A stretch of 64,000 nucleotides of DNA, from contig CM073888.1 in NCBI GenBank assembly GCA_037176705.1, positions 43,902,810 through 43,966,809 of the forward strand, in the 5' to 3' direction. The notes under the pieces were generated by a model. That model saw nothing but the letters and a program-made list of their open reading frames with translations. It was not told where the DNA came from and did not search any database. The stretch is from Molossus alvarezi (taxonomy: Eukaryota > Chordata > Mammalia > Chiroptera > Molossidae). Every line of letters begins with the position of its first letter. The stretch's first letter is position 1. Shown here piece by piece: positions 1 through 10,965 of this stretch. The translations under genes and the position numbers were made by a program.

Positions 1-1554
1 AACAAATACTTCAAAAGTTCATATGGAACCAAAAAAGACCTCGAATAGCCACAGCAATCTTGAAAAAGAAGAACAAAGTACGAGGGATCACATTACCAGA
101 TTTCAGGTTATACTACAAAGCCACTGTAATCAAAACAGCCTGGTACTGGCACAAGAACAGGTATATAGACCAATGGAACAGAACAGAGAACCCAGAAATG
201 GACCCAAGGCAGTATGCTCAATTAATATTTGACAAAGGTGGCAAGAGCACACAGTTGTGTAAGGACAATCTCTTTAGCATGTGGTGTTGGGAATATTGGA
301 CAGCTACATGCAAAAAAATGAAACTAGACCATCAACTTACAACATATACAAGAATAAACTCAAAATGGATAAGAGACTTAAATGTGCCTCATGAATCCAT
401 AAAAATCCTAGAAGAAACTGTAGGCAACAAAATTTCAGACATCATACGCTGCAGACTTTTTACTGATACATCACCTAAGGCAATAAAAACAAAGGAGAAA
501 ATGAACACATGGAACTACATCAAACTCAAAAGCTTCTGCACAGCAAAATTTACAATCATCAAAATGGAAAGGCTACCCACTGTATGGGAGAGCATAACTG
601 CCAATGATACATTAGATAAGGGGTTAATTTCCAGTATATATAGAGTGCTCATACAACTCAACAAAAGGAAGACAAAGAACCCAATTAAAAAATGGGCAGA
701 GGAACTAAATAGACACCTCTCTAAACAGGACATACAAATGGCTAAGAGGCATATGAAGAAATGCTTAACATCACTAATCATTAGAGAGATGCAAATTAAA
801 ACAACAATGAGGTATCACCTCACACCTATGAAAATGGCCGCCATTGACAAATCATCAAACAAGAAGTGTTGGCGAGGGTGTGGACAAAAGGGAACTCTAG
901 TGCACTGCTGGTGGGAATGCAGACTGTTGCAGCCACTATGGAAAACAATATGGTGCTACCTCAAAAAATTAAAAATTGAACTTCCATTTGACTCAGTGAT
1001 CCCACTTCCAGGAATATACCCTAAGAAGCCTGAAACACTAATCAGAAAGAATATATGTATCCCCATGTTTGTAGCAGCACTATTTACATTAGTTAATATC
1101 TGGAAACAGCCCAAGTGTCCACCAGTAGACGAATGGATAAAAAAGCTGTGATACACATACACAACGGAGTACTATGCAGCTATAAGAAAGAAAGATCTCT
1201 TATTATTTGAGATGACATGAAGGGACCTAGAAAGTATTATCCTAAGCGAAAGAAGCCAAACAGAGAAAGACAAGTATCATATGTTCTCACTTATTTGTGG
1301 AATATAATGAACATAACAGTCTGAGGAATGGGGTAGTCCCAGAGACGTGGAAGTGGGGTATAGACTGACAATCTCCTAAATAGGGGGGTGGTGGGGAAGA
1401 GATAAACCACAGAACTTATATGCATGTATGCATGAACAATGGACATGGGCAACAAAGCTGGGGATAGGGCAGGAAGGGAGTGGGAGGGGGGAATCAGTGG
1501 GGGAAAAAGGAGAAACATCTGTACTAAAAATAAATAAATTAATTTAAAAAATAC
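1..1554 (+). mobile_element. L1 LINE, 3' part (ORF2 end plus 3'UTR), cut by window edge
   Basis: The segment reads as the C-terminal part of an L1 ORF2, followed by a G-rich 3'UTR and an A-rich end (aaaaataaataaatt). The same 3'UTR recurs near 31800-32030 and, on the other strand, at 10750-10960, 39840-40050, 47120-47300 and 58040-58260. These copies form one fairly recent L1 family, called lineage A here. Its 5' side lies outside the window, so its full length is unknown. Confidence 0.93.
3..1307 (+). pseudogene. L1 ORF2 C-terminal fragment, two premature stops
   Basis: ORF2p is the L1 endonuclease/reverse transcriptase; this part is the region after the RT domain. The frame is open from base 3 to 1148, so the ATG at 60 is only an internal methionine. 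A cysteine/histidine knuckle typical of the ORF2p C-terminus is visible ([18 protein letters not shown]). A TGA at 1149-1151 replaces a tryptophan codon present in the copy at 47308-48636, and a second TGA replaces tryptophan near 1218. The family stop TAA is at 1305-1307. It is a dead copy, and no RT catalytic motif lies inside the window part. Confidence 0.9.
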
Positions 1555-1727
1555 ACACAAATATACACATTTGCATATTTATGCAATACAGAAATTTTTA
1601 GTTTTTCTCAAGTCAAAGTTATAAAATGTTTTATTCAACGACATGTTTAGAAAGCCTGTCCCCAAATTAAAATGATAATTGTTACAAAAATTTATATTTT
1701 TAGATTATATACATTTTTAACTTTTAG

Positions 1728-1840
1728 ATCTTCATTTGGAATTTATTTTGGTGTAAGGAGTGATTTTGGGATTCCACTCTTCCATTGTAATGGCTAGCCA
1801 GTTGTTCCAGCTGCATTTATTGAATAAACAATCCTTATGT
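1728..1840 (-). mobile_element. Old L1 fragment (ORF2, antisense)
   Basis: The plus strand reads like the reverse complement of a diverged L1 ORF2: 'ggtgtaagga', then 'atggctagccagttgttcc' and 'catttattgaataaacaat'. The same ORF2 position is seen in younger copies near 11930-12000 and 41030-41070. Divergence is high, and only about 110 bases can be recognised. Confidence 0.6.
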
Positions 1841-2639
1841 ACTACGAGAGCCTTCAATCCATTAACCTGCCAACTTTTCTGTCCATCACCATTCTCCAGG
1901 TCCTAGTTTATCTTCTTACCGATTTTAGATTCCATAGTCCTCTAGTTTAATTAACTCTTTTGCATTTGTAATTTTCTGTGCCCCTCCCCACCCCTTTTTA
2001 AAATTCCTCCGGAAACCACTCACTTTTGGTTAAATACAGTTTTGTTCCTATAGCAGAGCAGCTGAACTTGACTGAGGAACATCACAATGGTGCTAACCGG
2101 TCTCTTTTTACATTTACAGTCACAAACCTCAAGGGGTTTCCAATGCCCAGTAACTCTAATATATTTACCAAGTTAATTTATTCTGCTGGGCAAGACAACG
2201 CTTCCACCTTTTTTATTTCAACTACCCATCACTCCCTACCCTTCCTCACTCTCACCTGATAATCTTCATTTTTATTTCACGTATAAAATGGACATAAATC
2301 AGAAGAGAACTTACCACCACTTCCTTTATCAGTTTACCTGCAGCCACACCCACATATTCTGTCTCTACTTCTTTTATACTGTCAATTTCCAAACCTTTTA
2401 CCAGCTCATTAGGTCTCTTCCCCTCTACTCTACTTAAGGATTTGCTTCTGGAATCACTAGTTTTCTCCTCTTGGCAGGCTGATCACCATCAGTTTACTCA
2501 TATATTGCAGAATCTTCTATCTTAAAACCATCTCTCGAACTCCTACACCCCATTGTTATTCTATTTCTCTGCGCCCTTTTATAGCAAAAACGTGCACTTA
2601 TATATGCTGTTCCCGATTCTTTTTCAAGCCTCCTTTTTT
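1841..2639. other. Unassigned interspersed sequence
   Basis: I see no exon, structured RNA or clear repeat family here. The 77-codon frame at 2026-2259 has no recognisable domain. The sequence is pyrimidine-rich on the plus strand with short phrases suggestive of an ancient LINE, but I could not assign it. Confidence 0.4.
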
Positions 2640-3031
2640 TTAGTAGCACCTAAGTAGTATAACATATATCATTTACTGTACATGTGAAACAACATAAATA
2701 ATATGTATTTAAAATTATAAATCATAAAAACAAAATCATTACCTATGAACTTATCACCTTACTGAAGAACTAAAACAACACTTTGTCTTTTCCTGTATGT
2801 TCCTTCCTTTTCTCACTGGCCTGCTTTCTCTTCCATCATAGAGAATAATTTATACAGTCTATGTTCTTTCATTTTGTAAAAAGAATAGTTGCATATATAT
2901 ATATAGTTTAGTTTTGCTTGATTTTTAAAATATGTAGTGATTACATCATATAATGTATAATCCTATGTAATTTGTTTTTTGCCACTCTGTTATATATATT
3001 AAGTATAATATATAAATCTCCACCCAAGAAT

Positions 3032-3203
3032 ATGCTTTTTTTCATCGGTTTTAGAGAGAAAGGAAGGGAGAGGAAGAGAGAGAGAGAAAGAGAAACAAAC
3101 ATTGATGGGTTGCCTCCTGTATGTGTCCTGACTGGGGATCAAACCCATGACCCTTCAGTTCACGGGACACCGCTTCAACCAACTGAGCCACACCTGCCAG
3201 GGC
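3032..3203 (-). mobile_element. Older tRNA-derived SINE (bat type), antisense
   Basis: Reading the minus strand, it begins ccctggcaggtgtggctcag, which holds an A-box-like motif. A B-box-like stretch follows, and the element ends in a pyrimidine-rich body. On the plus strand this appears as the purine run at 3056-3095. It is more diverged than the VES copies at 5279 or 23697 and sits inside the old L1M. Confidence 0.75.
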
Positions 3204-3457
3204 CATACTATATTTTTAAAGATTCGTCCATGTTGTTACATAGGCTATAATTCATTCATTTTAACTGTAGTTTACTATTCATTCTATGCCATCATTTATT
3301 CATTTTCCTTTCAACTGACACTTGAATTGCTTTCATTTTATTTTTTTGCTTAATAAATAATGCTGTTATGAGCTTTCCTATTTCTTCTTTCTGGTGCACA
3401 TGTAAAAAGATCTTTAGGAAACATATATATGAGTGGAATTGTTGGGTCATAGTATAT

Positions 3458-3671
3458 ATGACTATCCAAATCAAACCTCAGAGGGATGGGGGGAGGGAGA
3501 GGAGGGAAGCAATAAACCGAAGAACTTATATGCATATATGCACAACCCATCAATACGGACACTAGGCTGGGGAAGGCAAGAGGGGGGTGGGAGTGGGAAG
3601 GAAGGTCAGTGGGGCGGGGGGGAATGGGACATCTGTAATACTTTCAACAATAACAATAAATAAATAAATTT
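3458..3671 (+). mobile_element. 5'-truncated L1/HAL1 3' end (lineage B tail)
   Basis: It holds the 3'UTR phrase 'cttatatgcatatatgcaca', a G-rich stretch and the ending 'acatctgtaatactttcaac' followed by aataacaataaataaataaa. This ending differs from the lineage A ending (acatctgtaacaaaaataaatt) and resembles the tail of the HAL1-like element at 28584-30121. No coding sequence remains, and a TSD could not be defined. Confidence 0.75.
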
Positions 3672-4135
3672 TCTATTGATGTAATAAGACAATTCTCAAT
3701 GTTACCATACAACCTCCCCAAAACAAAGGGATAGTTCTTTCATCAACAATAAGCTACCCCATAATTAAATATATTTGTCAACACTTGTTATTAGCAGATT
3801 TTTATCAGTCTAGAATAAATGGTATATCACTGCAGTCTTAATTTGCGTAACATTGGTTACTAAGAATGTTGAGCATCATTTTATATGTTTATATGCCATT
3901 ATTTTCTTTTTTGTATAATGTCTATTTCTGTAGGTTGCCCATTTTACTACTGGGTTTTTGTCTTTTTTTCTTATTGATTTATAGAAGTTACTCATATATC
4001 TGGATACTAATACTTCTTCACATAAGTGAATTACAATATATCTTTTTGTCCAGTTAGAAGCTGTTTATTCCTGTACCAAATCCATACTGTCTTATAATAT
4101 GGTTTTGTAAAAAGTCATGATATCTGTTTGAACAA

Positions 4136-4196
4136 TTATTCCTCCTCCTCCTCCTTCTCTTCCCTTTCCTCCTTTCCCTCCTTCTCCCTTTTCCCG
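4136..4196 (+). repeat. Pyrimidine-rich (TCC/TTCC)n tract
   Basis: About 60 bases of almost pure pyrimidine, starting with five TCC units and grading into CTTTCC-type units. This is a simple repeat or low-complexity tract. Confidence 0.85.
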
Positions 4197-5275
4197 TGTC
4201 AGATAGCTTATGCTAATAATGTGATTTATGGTGGGAGCCTTAGACTAAACTGCAGCAGTTTGACCTCTGGAGGTACTGTGGAGACTGAGAAACTAAGGTC
4301 AGTCCATGCCTGCAAGTCTGACTCCAATACACCAAAGCTTGGGTGAGCTTCTCTAGTTGGCAGTACTTGTGAGTACTTTGTCACATATTGTCCCTGAGAA
4401 TTAAGTGCTGTCTGTATAGCTCCACTGGGTGAGGGCAACTGGAGTCTTGCACCTGTTCTCTCCTGAACTCTGCCCTCTGTGCTTTCCACGTTTGCAAATT
4501 TTAATCTGTGATAAACTGAAACCATAAGTATAATAGCTTTTTCTGAGTTCTGTAAGTCCTAGAGAGTCATGGAATCACTCCTTCCTGGTTCAGTGGATTT
4601 AGGGCAGGGCATATAAATCTATTTTTAACAAGCACACCAGGTGATCTTTGGGTCATACTTTGGAAGACATTAAAACACCCCGTAGTACACACTGCTACAG
4701 AATGCATCCTGTGTTAGTTACCACTAAAATACATTACATTAGGTGACTGCATATGCCAGAGTGTCATGCTACCAGATATGCCTTCTCTCTGCCACACAGG
4801 GTTCTGGGAATTGAAGAGTCTGAATAAACTCAGGAAATGAAATCAGTGGAATCATATAATTTGCACACTCAACTTACATGACTTCAACTATATTCCCAAC
4901 AGGGAGAGAAGAAGAGAGAAACAAGGAAAATAGTACAAGGAACTCTATCTGGAATTCCACTTCCTGAGCACACACCCTGAACCGAAGGTTAAATGGGTGA
5001 AATGAGTCTAATCTTTTCTCTGTGTGGTTCAGTTCCCATGTATCTTTCATCTTAAAATGCTGGGTGACCCAGAATGCTTACCAAAATGCTACAGATATCC
5101 ATTGTTCACACATTCTACCCCAGTACAAGCCAGCCATGTTTTCTAGCATTCAACGGTAACCTCTCACAGTGCTAGTGGAGACCCCTGCTGTTTTAGGCTT
5201 ATAGAGAGGTAGTATGTCCATTTCCAAGTCTTACTTGGAGAATTTTCAAGGGCCATTTGGACTGTACACAATTTT
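4197..5275. other. Unassigned sequence with a possible hAT-Charlie remnant
   Basis: The segment at about 4600-4680 (aatctatttttaacaagcac, then caccaggtgatct) resembles the end of a MER5-type DNA transposon remnant. The part at 4200-4570 looks like an old interspersed repeat (aataatgtgatttatggtgg; gataaactgaaaccataag) that I could not name. No coding potential is evident; the overlapping frames on both strands near 4128-4525 have no recognisable domain. Confidence 0.4.
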
Positions 5276-5278
5276 TAC

Positions 5279-5532
5279 TTTTTTTTTTTTTTATCCTCAC
5301 CCAAGGACATTTTTCTATTTTTTGTTCAGATAGAATGGGAGGGAGAGAGAGGAAGAGAGGGAGAGAGAGAAACATCGACGTGAAAGGGACACATCGAGTG
5401 GCCGCCACCCACACGACCAACCAGGGCCGGGGACAAACTGCAACCGAGGTACGTGCCCTTAGCGGGAACCGAACCCGGGTCTCTCTGGACCGCAGGCCGA
5501 TGCTCTAACCGCTGAGCCAAACCATCCAGGGC
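5279..5532 (-). mobile_element. VES-type SINE, full length, antisense
   Basis: The minus strand starts gccctggatggtttggctca. It carries the B-box-like gggttcggttcccgctaag, then the body with a (GA/CT)-rich run, and ends gtgaggataaaaa. A repeated 'tact' plus T-run at about 5276-5292 and 5533-5548 is the likely TSD, but it merges with the tail so its exact length is unclear. Low divergence suggests a fairly young insertion. Confidence 0.9.
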
Positions 5533-5548
5533 TACTTTTTTTTTTTTT

Positions 5549-6197
5549 TTTTCTGACTTTAGGACTATACCTGGTATCAGATCAAGCAAACATCCCTGAA
5601 TGATGGGTGGTCAGGCTTTTCAGTTGTCTCTAAAAATGACAGCAGTTGTTCACATATTTTCTACGTGGAGTAAAAGCTCCATCTTCGAGCTGGATATCAA
5701 CAGTGTGGCCACCACTGAACCTCTTACGTCCCATTTCCTAACAGGTTGTGCTGTTTTGGTTTGGGGTGAGGTGGCCACACATTTGTTCTTTTACATCAAC
5801 TTCATCTGTTGTAGAGAGCGTGGACATTTTCCCCAGATTCTTACAGATGCTCAGTCCTTTTCTCTTGATTTCCTGAGTAGTCATGATTTTTTTTATTTTT
5901 GTAAATCTATATTTGTACTTAAAAGGGAATTTAGAAGTGAACATAGTGGGTACTATTAGCTGAAACTTTTCTAAAGTAGGCAGTTTGTTGAAACACTTTT
6001 CATGTGGTTATCTTCACTAGAAGAGCATTTTCTTTGAATGTACTTTCAAATGTTAAGGTCACCATTACGTTATAATAAATATTTTTCTGTTTTATGACAA
6101 ATAATGATTATTTTCTTGCATGTTTTGATGCTGAAAATTACTACCAATGGTCAACACCATCCTTGTTCCCTATAATTCTGGTGCTTTTTCAAATTCC
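5549..6197. other. Unassigned sequence
   Basis: The 119-codon frame at 5600-5959 shows no known domain and no exon-like flanking splice signals. I regard it as chance open sequence. Confidence 0.4.
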
Positions 6198-6400
6198 CAC
6201 CCTTTTTTTGTTGTTGAATTTATTGGGGTTGCACTGGTCCGTAAAACTATGTAGGTTTCAAGTGTACAGTTCTACAAGTCATCATCTGCACACTTCATTG
6301 TGTGCTTATCATTCAAAGTCTAGTCTCCCTCCATCACTATTAATCCCATTTATCCTCTTCCACCTGCCAGATTCTGCATGCTCAATGCTTTATATTGGTT
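6198..6400 (-). mobile_element. Older L1 3'UTR end (antisense)
   Basis: The plus strand phrases 'tgaatttattggggttgcac', 'tttcaagtgtacagttctac' and 'tcatcatctgcacacttcat' are the reversed 3' end of an older boreoeutherian L1. ORF2 is absent, consistent with a severely 5'-truncated copy. Confidence 0.65.
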
Positions 6401-6884
6401 TGTCTGTCTATTCATGTCTTGCTACCATACTGTTATAATTGTAACGAACAATTCCTTTCAAACTTCTAAGAACTCTACTATTCATCTCCAAGTTAGAATA
6501 TTACAGATTGGAGTATACAATAGAAATATAATGAAAATTACATATATGTAATAAAATTGGAACATTTTAATTAAATAATAGATGAATAATTGGAATATAT
6601 TAACAATGAAAATTAGTTTTATAAAAGCCAATATATCTGAAATATGATCCTAACATATAATCAATATAAAAATGAGATATTTTCAAAGGATAAGTCTTTG
6701 AAATCCAGCATGTATTTTACACTTACTATCTACCAGACATCATGGTTAAAGGACATATTTCTCAGATTTATTTTTCTGAAGATATTAGAAACATGAGTTT
6801 ATAAAAACAAATATAATCTCATTTAAGAATTTAGATACAAACTCTCCAAACAAAATATTAGTAAAACACTGAGCATTATCTTTT
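6401..6884. other. AT-rich unassigned sequence
   Basis: Very AT-rich DNA without a recognisable repeat or gene. Confidence 0.4.
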
Positions 6885-7516
6885 ATTTTTTATTTAATAT
6901 TTATTTTTGTTACAATTGTTTCTCCTTTTCTCCCATTGACACGGTCCTCCCGTTCCCACCCCTCCCCCAGCATTATTGTCTATATCCATTGGTTATGCTT
7001 ATATGCATAAATTCTTTGGTTTAGCCCTGGCCAGTTTGGCTCAGCGGTTACAGTGTCGGCCTGTGGTCCAGAGAGACCCAGGTTCAGTTCCCGCTAAGGG
7101 CACGTACCTCGGTTGCAGTTTGTCCCCGGCACTGGATAGGTCGTGCTGGTGGCAGCCACTCAATATGTCCCTTTCACTTCGAGGTTTCTCTCTTCCTCTC
7201 TCTCCCTCCCACTCTATTTGAACAAAGAAATGGAAAAATGTCCTCCGGTGAGGATAAAAAAATAAATAAATTCTTTGGTTTATCTCTCGCCTGCCCCCTC
7301 CTCTGAGGTTTGTCAGTCTGAATCCTACTTCTATGTCTCTGGGTCTATTTTGTTCATCAGCTTATTTTGTTCATTATATTCCACAAATAAGTGAGATGAT
7401 GTGGTATTTGTCTATCTCTGATTGGCTTATTTCACTTAGCCTAATATTCTCCAGGTCCCTCCATGTTGTCTCAAAGGATAAGAGATCTTTCTTTCTTACA
7501 GCTGCATGGTATTCCA
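6885..7516 (-). mobile_element. 5'-truncated L1 (lineage A-like), antisense, split by a SINE
   Basis: The left part (6885-7006) is reversed 3'UTR (tttttgttacaattgtttct, ccattggttatgcttatatg). After the SINE, the right part (7283-7516) gives the rest of the 3'UTR, the ORF2 stop (reversed TAA at 7374-7376) and about 140 bases of ORF2 end, stopping abruptly at 'catggtattcca'. The insert without the SINE is about 0.37 kb. Confidence 0.88.
7007..7282 (+). mobile_element. VES-type SINE with perfect 17-bp TSD, nested in L1
   Basis: The SINE runs 7024-7265 (gccctggccagtttggctca through gtgaggataaaaaaa). The duplicated target ataaattctttggttta lies at 7007-7023 and 7266-7282 with no mismatch. Two flanks of one L1 3'UTR are thereby joined, so the insertion order L1 then SINE is certain. 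Confidence 0.95.
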
Positions 7517-8580
7517 AAGTTAAAACTCAGAACTCTGTGTCTCATAAGAAATTGATCTTAGGAAGGCATACCATTTTAAATAATTCCAATAGTATTTTGT
7601 TCCTGGAGTTTTTGTCTTACTCTGCTTTTTATCGCTAGCAAATTGCAAGTCACACTGCCTCCTCCTAATAGGACTCTGTCTATGTCAGTTTACACCATGC
7701 TGAAAGTTGTTTTGTCAAAGCAGACTATTATGAAAAGGCAGTTTTAAATTAATCATTGTCTCTTCTGGCTCTCTCTTCATAGCAAGTTATTTTACTTTTA
7801 GTGTTCTATCTTAAAACATTTATATTTATATTTGATGAGAAGTAAAGATGACAAGGTTCTACTTCAAAGAGAATATTATCAAATATTTCCTCTAGTTCCC
7901 CCTGAGAAACAGAAAAAGAAATCATATGTGGAATGAGAACAATATCTTCTAAAGATGTTGTTTCTGATTTTTAGTGTAATGTTCTAGCATTTATGAACAG
8001 TCTGGCAAAAAAAAAAAAAAAAAAAGCTTTCCATTGTTTTCCTCAAAGTAAATAAATGATGAAGTTTGAGAATAATAATGACTGCAGAGAGATGATCCTG
8101 CCTGTAGGTGGGTTTACTTCAACTTGCCTGCAGTTTTCAAAGCTAGTAACATAATTGGAGCCAAACTGATGAAATGAGCCTTATATGCAATCTTCCTATA
8201 AAGGGCTCATATGCAATAAATTCAATAGCTCATTTATTTTCCTTGTTAGCAATAGGAAAAGAATATAACAGAATGAGCTATCATAAATATAGATGAACAG
8301 GATAGTCAAGTTGGTAACTCACAGATAAAAACTTATTTACCAGACTGAAAGAAAATTTACATTCAGCATTTGATTAAAAAAAACAATGAAGAAAGTGCTT
8401 CCAACATGCTGAAGGAAAATATTTGTCAATCTGTAACTAACATGAAGCTAAATGATCTTAGAAACACATTGAAGACATTCTCAGATACACAAACTTTTAG
8501 AGTTTCTACTCATAGTCCCTCCTCAGAAACCTGTAACAGGATATACATCAGCAGTAAGAGAAGTAAACTCTCAAGAGAAT
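7517..8580. other. Unassigned sequence with an A-run
   Basis: It contains a roughly 19-base A homopolymer near 8007-8025, but no recognisable element upstream of it to make that a retroposon tail. No gene is seen. Confidence 0.4.
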
Positions 8581-8589
8581 ACAATAAAC

Positions 8590-8796
8590 ATTTTTTTTTC
8601 TTTATTGATGTTAGAGAGAGAGGAAGGGAGAGGAGATAAAAACACCCATGAGAGCGAACATTGACTGGCTGTCTCCTGCATGCCCCACCCTGGGGATCGG
8701 GCCCACAACCTGGGCATGTGCCCTGACCGGGAATTGAACTGGCAACCTCTTGGTGCATGGGTCGAAACTCAGCCATTGAGCCACACCAGGTGGGCC
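8590..8796 (-). mobile_element. Older tRNA-SINE, antisense
   Basis: The minus strand starts ggcccacctggtgtggctca and contains the B-box-like gttcaattcccggtcaggg. A purine run on the plus strand (8611-8635) marks the body. Flanks acaataaac (8581-8589) and acagtaaac (8797-8805) form a TSD with one mismatch. It belongs to an older subfamily than the copies with the gtgaggataaaa tail. Confidence 0.8.
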
Positions 8797-9011
8797 ACAG
8801 TAAACTTATTAAAGAAGTCAGTAAATTTGAATAGTTATTGTCTGTAAGATAATGTCAGACTTATGTTTATGTATTTAATAAAAAGGTAAAATAATATTCT
8901 GGAAAACAGCAATAATGATGAGAAATGGAGTCTTCAATGGGTTTGACGGGCTAGGGTATCATCATATTTAGAGGGAGATCAGAAATATAGAATAAATTTA
9001 GATGTTGCTTG

Positions 9012-9500
9012 TCATAAGCAGAATTTCTAAAATGGTCCCCCAACGAGGACCATCCTTAATCACTGGAAGCTGTGAATGTGTTTTAAAGAAGCAGGTGGGC
9101 AAAGCTAGGGTAGGGGGAAATGGGGACATCGGTAATAGTGTCAACAATAAAAATAAAATTAAAAGAAAAGAAGAAGTAGGGGCCACCTGAAAAGGAATGC
9201 AGGTAGCTTCTGGAGCAGTGAAAAGCCCTCTCTGACAGCCAGCAAGGAATTGGGAACCTCAGTTCCACAACCATAAGGAACTGAAATCAGTCAGCAACTT
9301 GAATGAGCTGGGAAGCAAATTCTTCCCTACCAAACAAGAGCCCAATCTGGTCAGCATCTTGAGTTTGGCTTGTGAGACCCTAAGCAGAGAACCCAGCTGG
9401 GCCATGCCCGATGTCTGACGACAGGGCTGAGAGCTATGGTGTTGTAGTAGTCATTACCTTTGTGGTAACTTGTTACTCAGCAATAGAAAATCAACGCATT
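9012..9500 (+). mobile_element. MaLR/MLT-like LTR remnant with nested L1 tail
   Basis: The left part (aatttctaaaatggtccccc, atccttaatcactggaagct) and right part (gtggtaacttgttactcagc, aatagaaaatcaacgc) fit the two ends of a common mammalian MaLR-type LTR. The piece at about 9108-9172 (ggaaatggggacatcggtaa, tgtcaacaataaaaataaaa) is an L1/HAL1 lineage B tail inserted in it. The family name is my judgement; a weaker alternative is another ancient LTR. Confidence 0.5.
9108..9172 (+). mobile_element. Very short L1/HAL1 3' end insertion
   Basis: Only about 65 bases are present: the end of the 3'UTR, then 'gtcaacaataaaaataaaat' as tail. It separates two parts of an LTR-like repeat. Confidence 0.6.
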
Positions 9501-10435
9501 GTTAGAAGCTTTTATAATTAAGCATGCTTGTTAAAAATGAAGTAAATCCATAAAAAGAAAAGTTAATAATTCCAAATCAGCTAAAGATAAATAAGTAATA
9601 TAGTGAACTTTATATGCCCCAAAAAAGTCTGGAAAAGAGGAAAAGTTCATACAGCCAAGTTAGGTGATAGGTCTAAAAATACATAGAAATACAATAGTAG
9701 TAGGATATTTTAAGTAAATTCTCTTACCTTGTTACAATTTAAGTATTTAAAAATTAAGTGAAGATATAAAAGGCTAAATAATATGTTTAATAAGTTATAT
9801 CTACTTGATATATATCAAACCTGTATTTTAACAACAGAAAATATACCCTCTTTTCATATGCAAATGTACTACTACTAAAAATAAAAATAGTACATATAAC
9901 ATTCTCTGATAAGTATGCATTCAAACCAGAAATTAGTAACAGAACCAGAAAGACAAATAACCTAACCAATTGGATTTAAATAATATAAAACTAAATAAAC
10001 AAAAAAACTCTCCAATCAACTCTTGGATCAAAGGAAATCTAAATCATACTTATATACTGAATATCTAACAAATATTGTTATATAAAAATGTTATCATGAT
10101 TTCCAAGATATTTATATATATGTATAAATAGTTAATATTAAAATAAATATTTAATGCTATAAATTATCCTCTGAATTTTCTTTAGCTACATACACTTTAT
10201 ATATGTATTTCTTATCTATATATAGTTTATATATTTTTGAATTTTATAAATAATACTAATAATATATTTATATATTATATTTTTGTTTTAGTTTTTATTT
10301 GATATATGATATAAATATTATATTTATGTATAATATAAAATATATTGTGTATGTGTGTGTTGATCAGGTCAGGGTAGTTGATAGTTATCTATTTATTCTT
10401 GGGTGAGCTTTGATAGTTTGTGTCTTTAAAAAATG
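9500..10435. other. AT-rich region, including a TA-rich core
   Basis: Bases 10060-10350 are extremely AT-rich with many TATA/ATAT steps and a short TG run (10347-10361). I see no gene or named repeat. Confidence 0.5.
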
Positions 10436-10602
10436 TGAGTGGGAGGGGTGGGAAGAGATAAACAAAAGAACTTATCTGCATATATGCACAACCAATGAAC
10501 ACAGACATTAGGTTGGGGAAAGAAGGAGTGAAAGGGAGTGCAGAAGAGGGGGTATGGGGAGAAAGGGGGAAACATCTGTAATACTTTCAACAATAAAAGA
10601 TT
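10436..10602 (+). mobile_element. 5'-truncated L1/HAL1 3' end (lineage B tail)
   Basis: It contains 'ataaacaaaagaacttatct', 'gcatatatgcacaaccaatg' and the ending 'catctgtaatactttcaaca' plus ataaaa. Only 3'UTR is present, with no ORF2. Confidence 0.75.
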
Positions 10603-10625
10603 CAAGACACACAAAAAAGAAACAA

Positions 10626-10692
10626 ATGTGTCATCTTGTCCAAGTTGTTGAATGTACTGGCATAAAGTTGTTCATAGTATTCCCTTATTTTT
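10626..10692 (-). mobile_element. Old L1 ORF2 fragment (antisense)
   Basis: The plus strand 'catcttgtccaagttgttga' and 'ggcataaagttgttcatagt' is reversed ORF2 from just before the RT domain. The same ORF2 position occurs in sense orientation at about 15660-15720, on the far side of the intervening L1. Confidence 0.55.
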
Positions 10693-10965
10693 TTTTCTTT
10701 TATAAATTTTATTTATTTTATTATTTTTTAAATTAATTAATTTATTTTTGTTACAGATGTTTCTCCTTTTCCCCCCACTGATTCCCCCCTTCCACTCCCT
10801 CCCCACCCTGTCCCCACCTTTGTTGTCCATGTCCATTGTTCATACATACATGCATATAAGTTCTGTGGTTTATCTCTCCCCCCCACCACCTCTTCAGGGG
10901 ATTGTCAGTCTGTACCCCACTTCCACGTCTCTGGGACTATCCTGTTCCTCAGACTGTTATGTTCA

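Larger units (their letters stand above)
2640..4085 (-). mobile_element. Old L1M-type LINE (antisense), interrupted twice
   Basis: The plus strand follows the order expected for an old L1 in reverse: 3'UTR-like sequence (tttagttttgcttg), then the ORF2 end (ttcaactgacacttgaattgc, ctggtgcacatgtaaa, gtggaattgttgggtcatag), then further ORF2 (ttaatttgcgtaacattgg, gttgagcatcattttatatg). It is strongly diverged, with no usable frame. A SINE (3032-3203) and an L1/HAL1 tail (3458-3671) are inserted in it, so it predates both. Confidence 0.7.

Noticed and set aside
5600..5959. 119-codon plus-strand frame
   Set aside because: No known domain, no exon context, and composition like the surrounding non-coding DNA.
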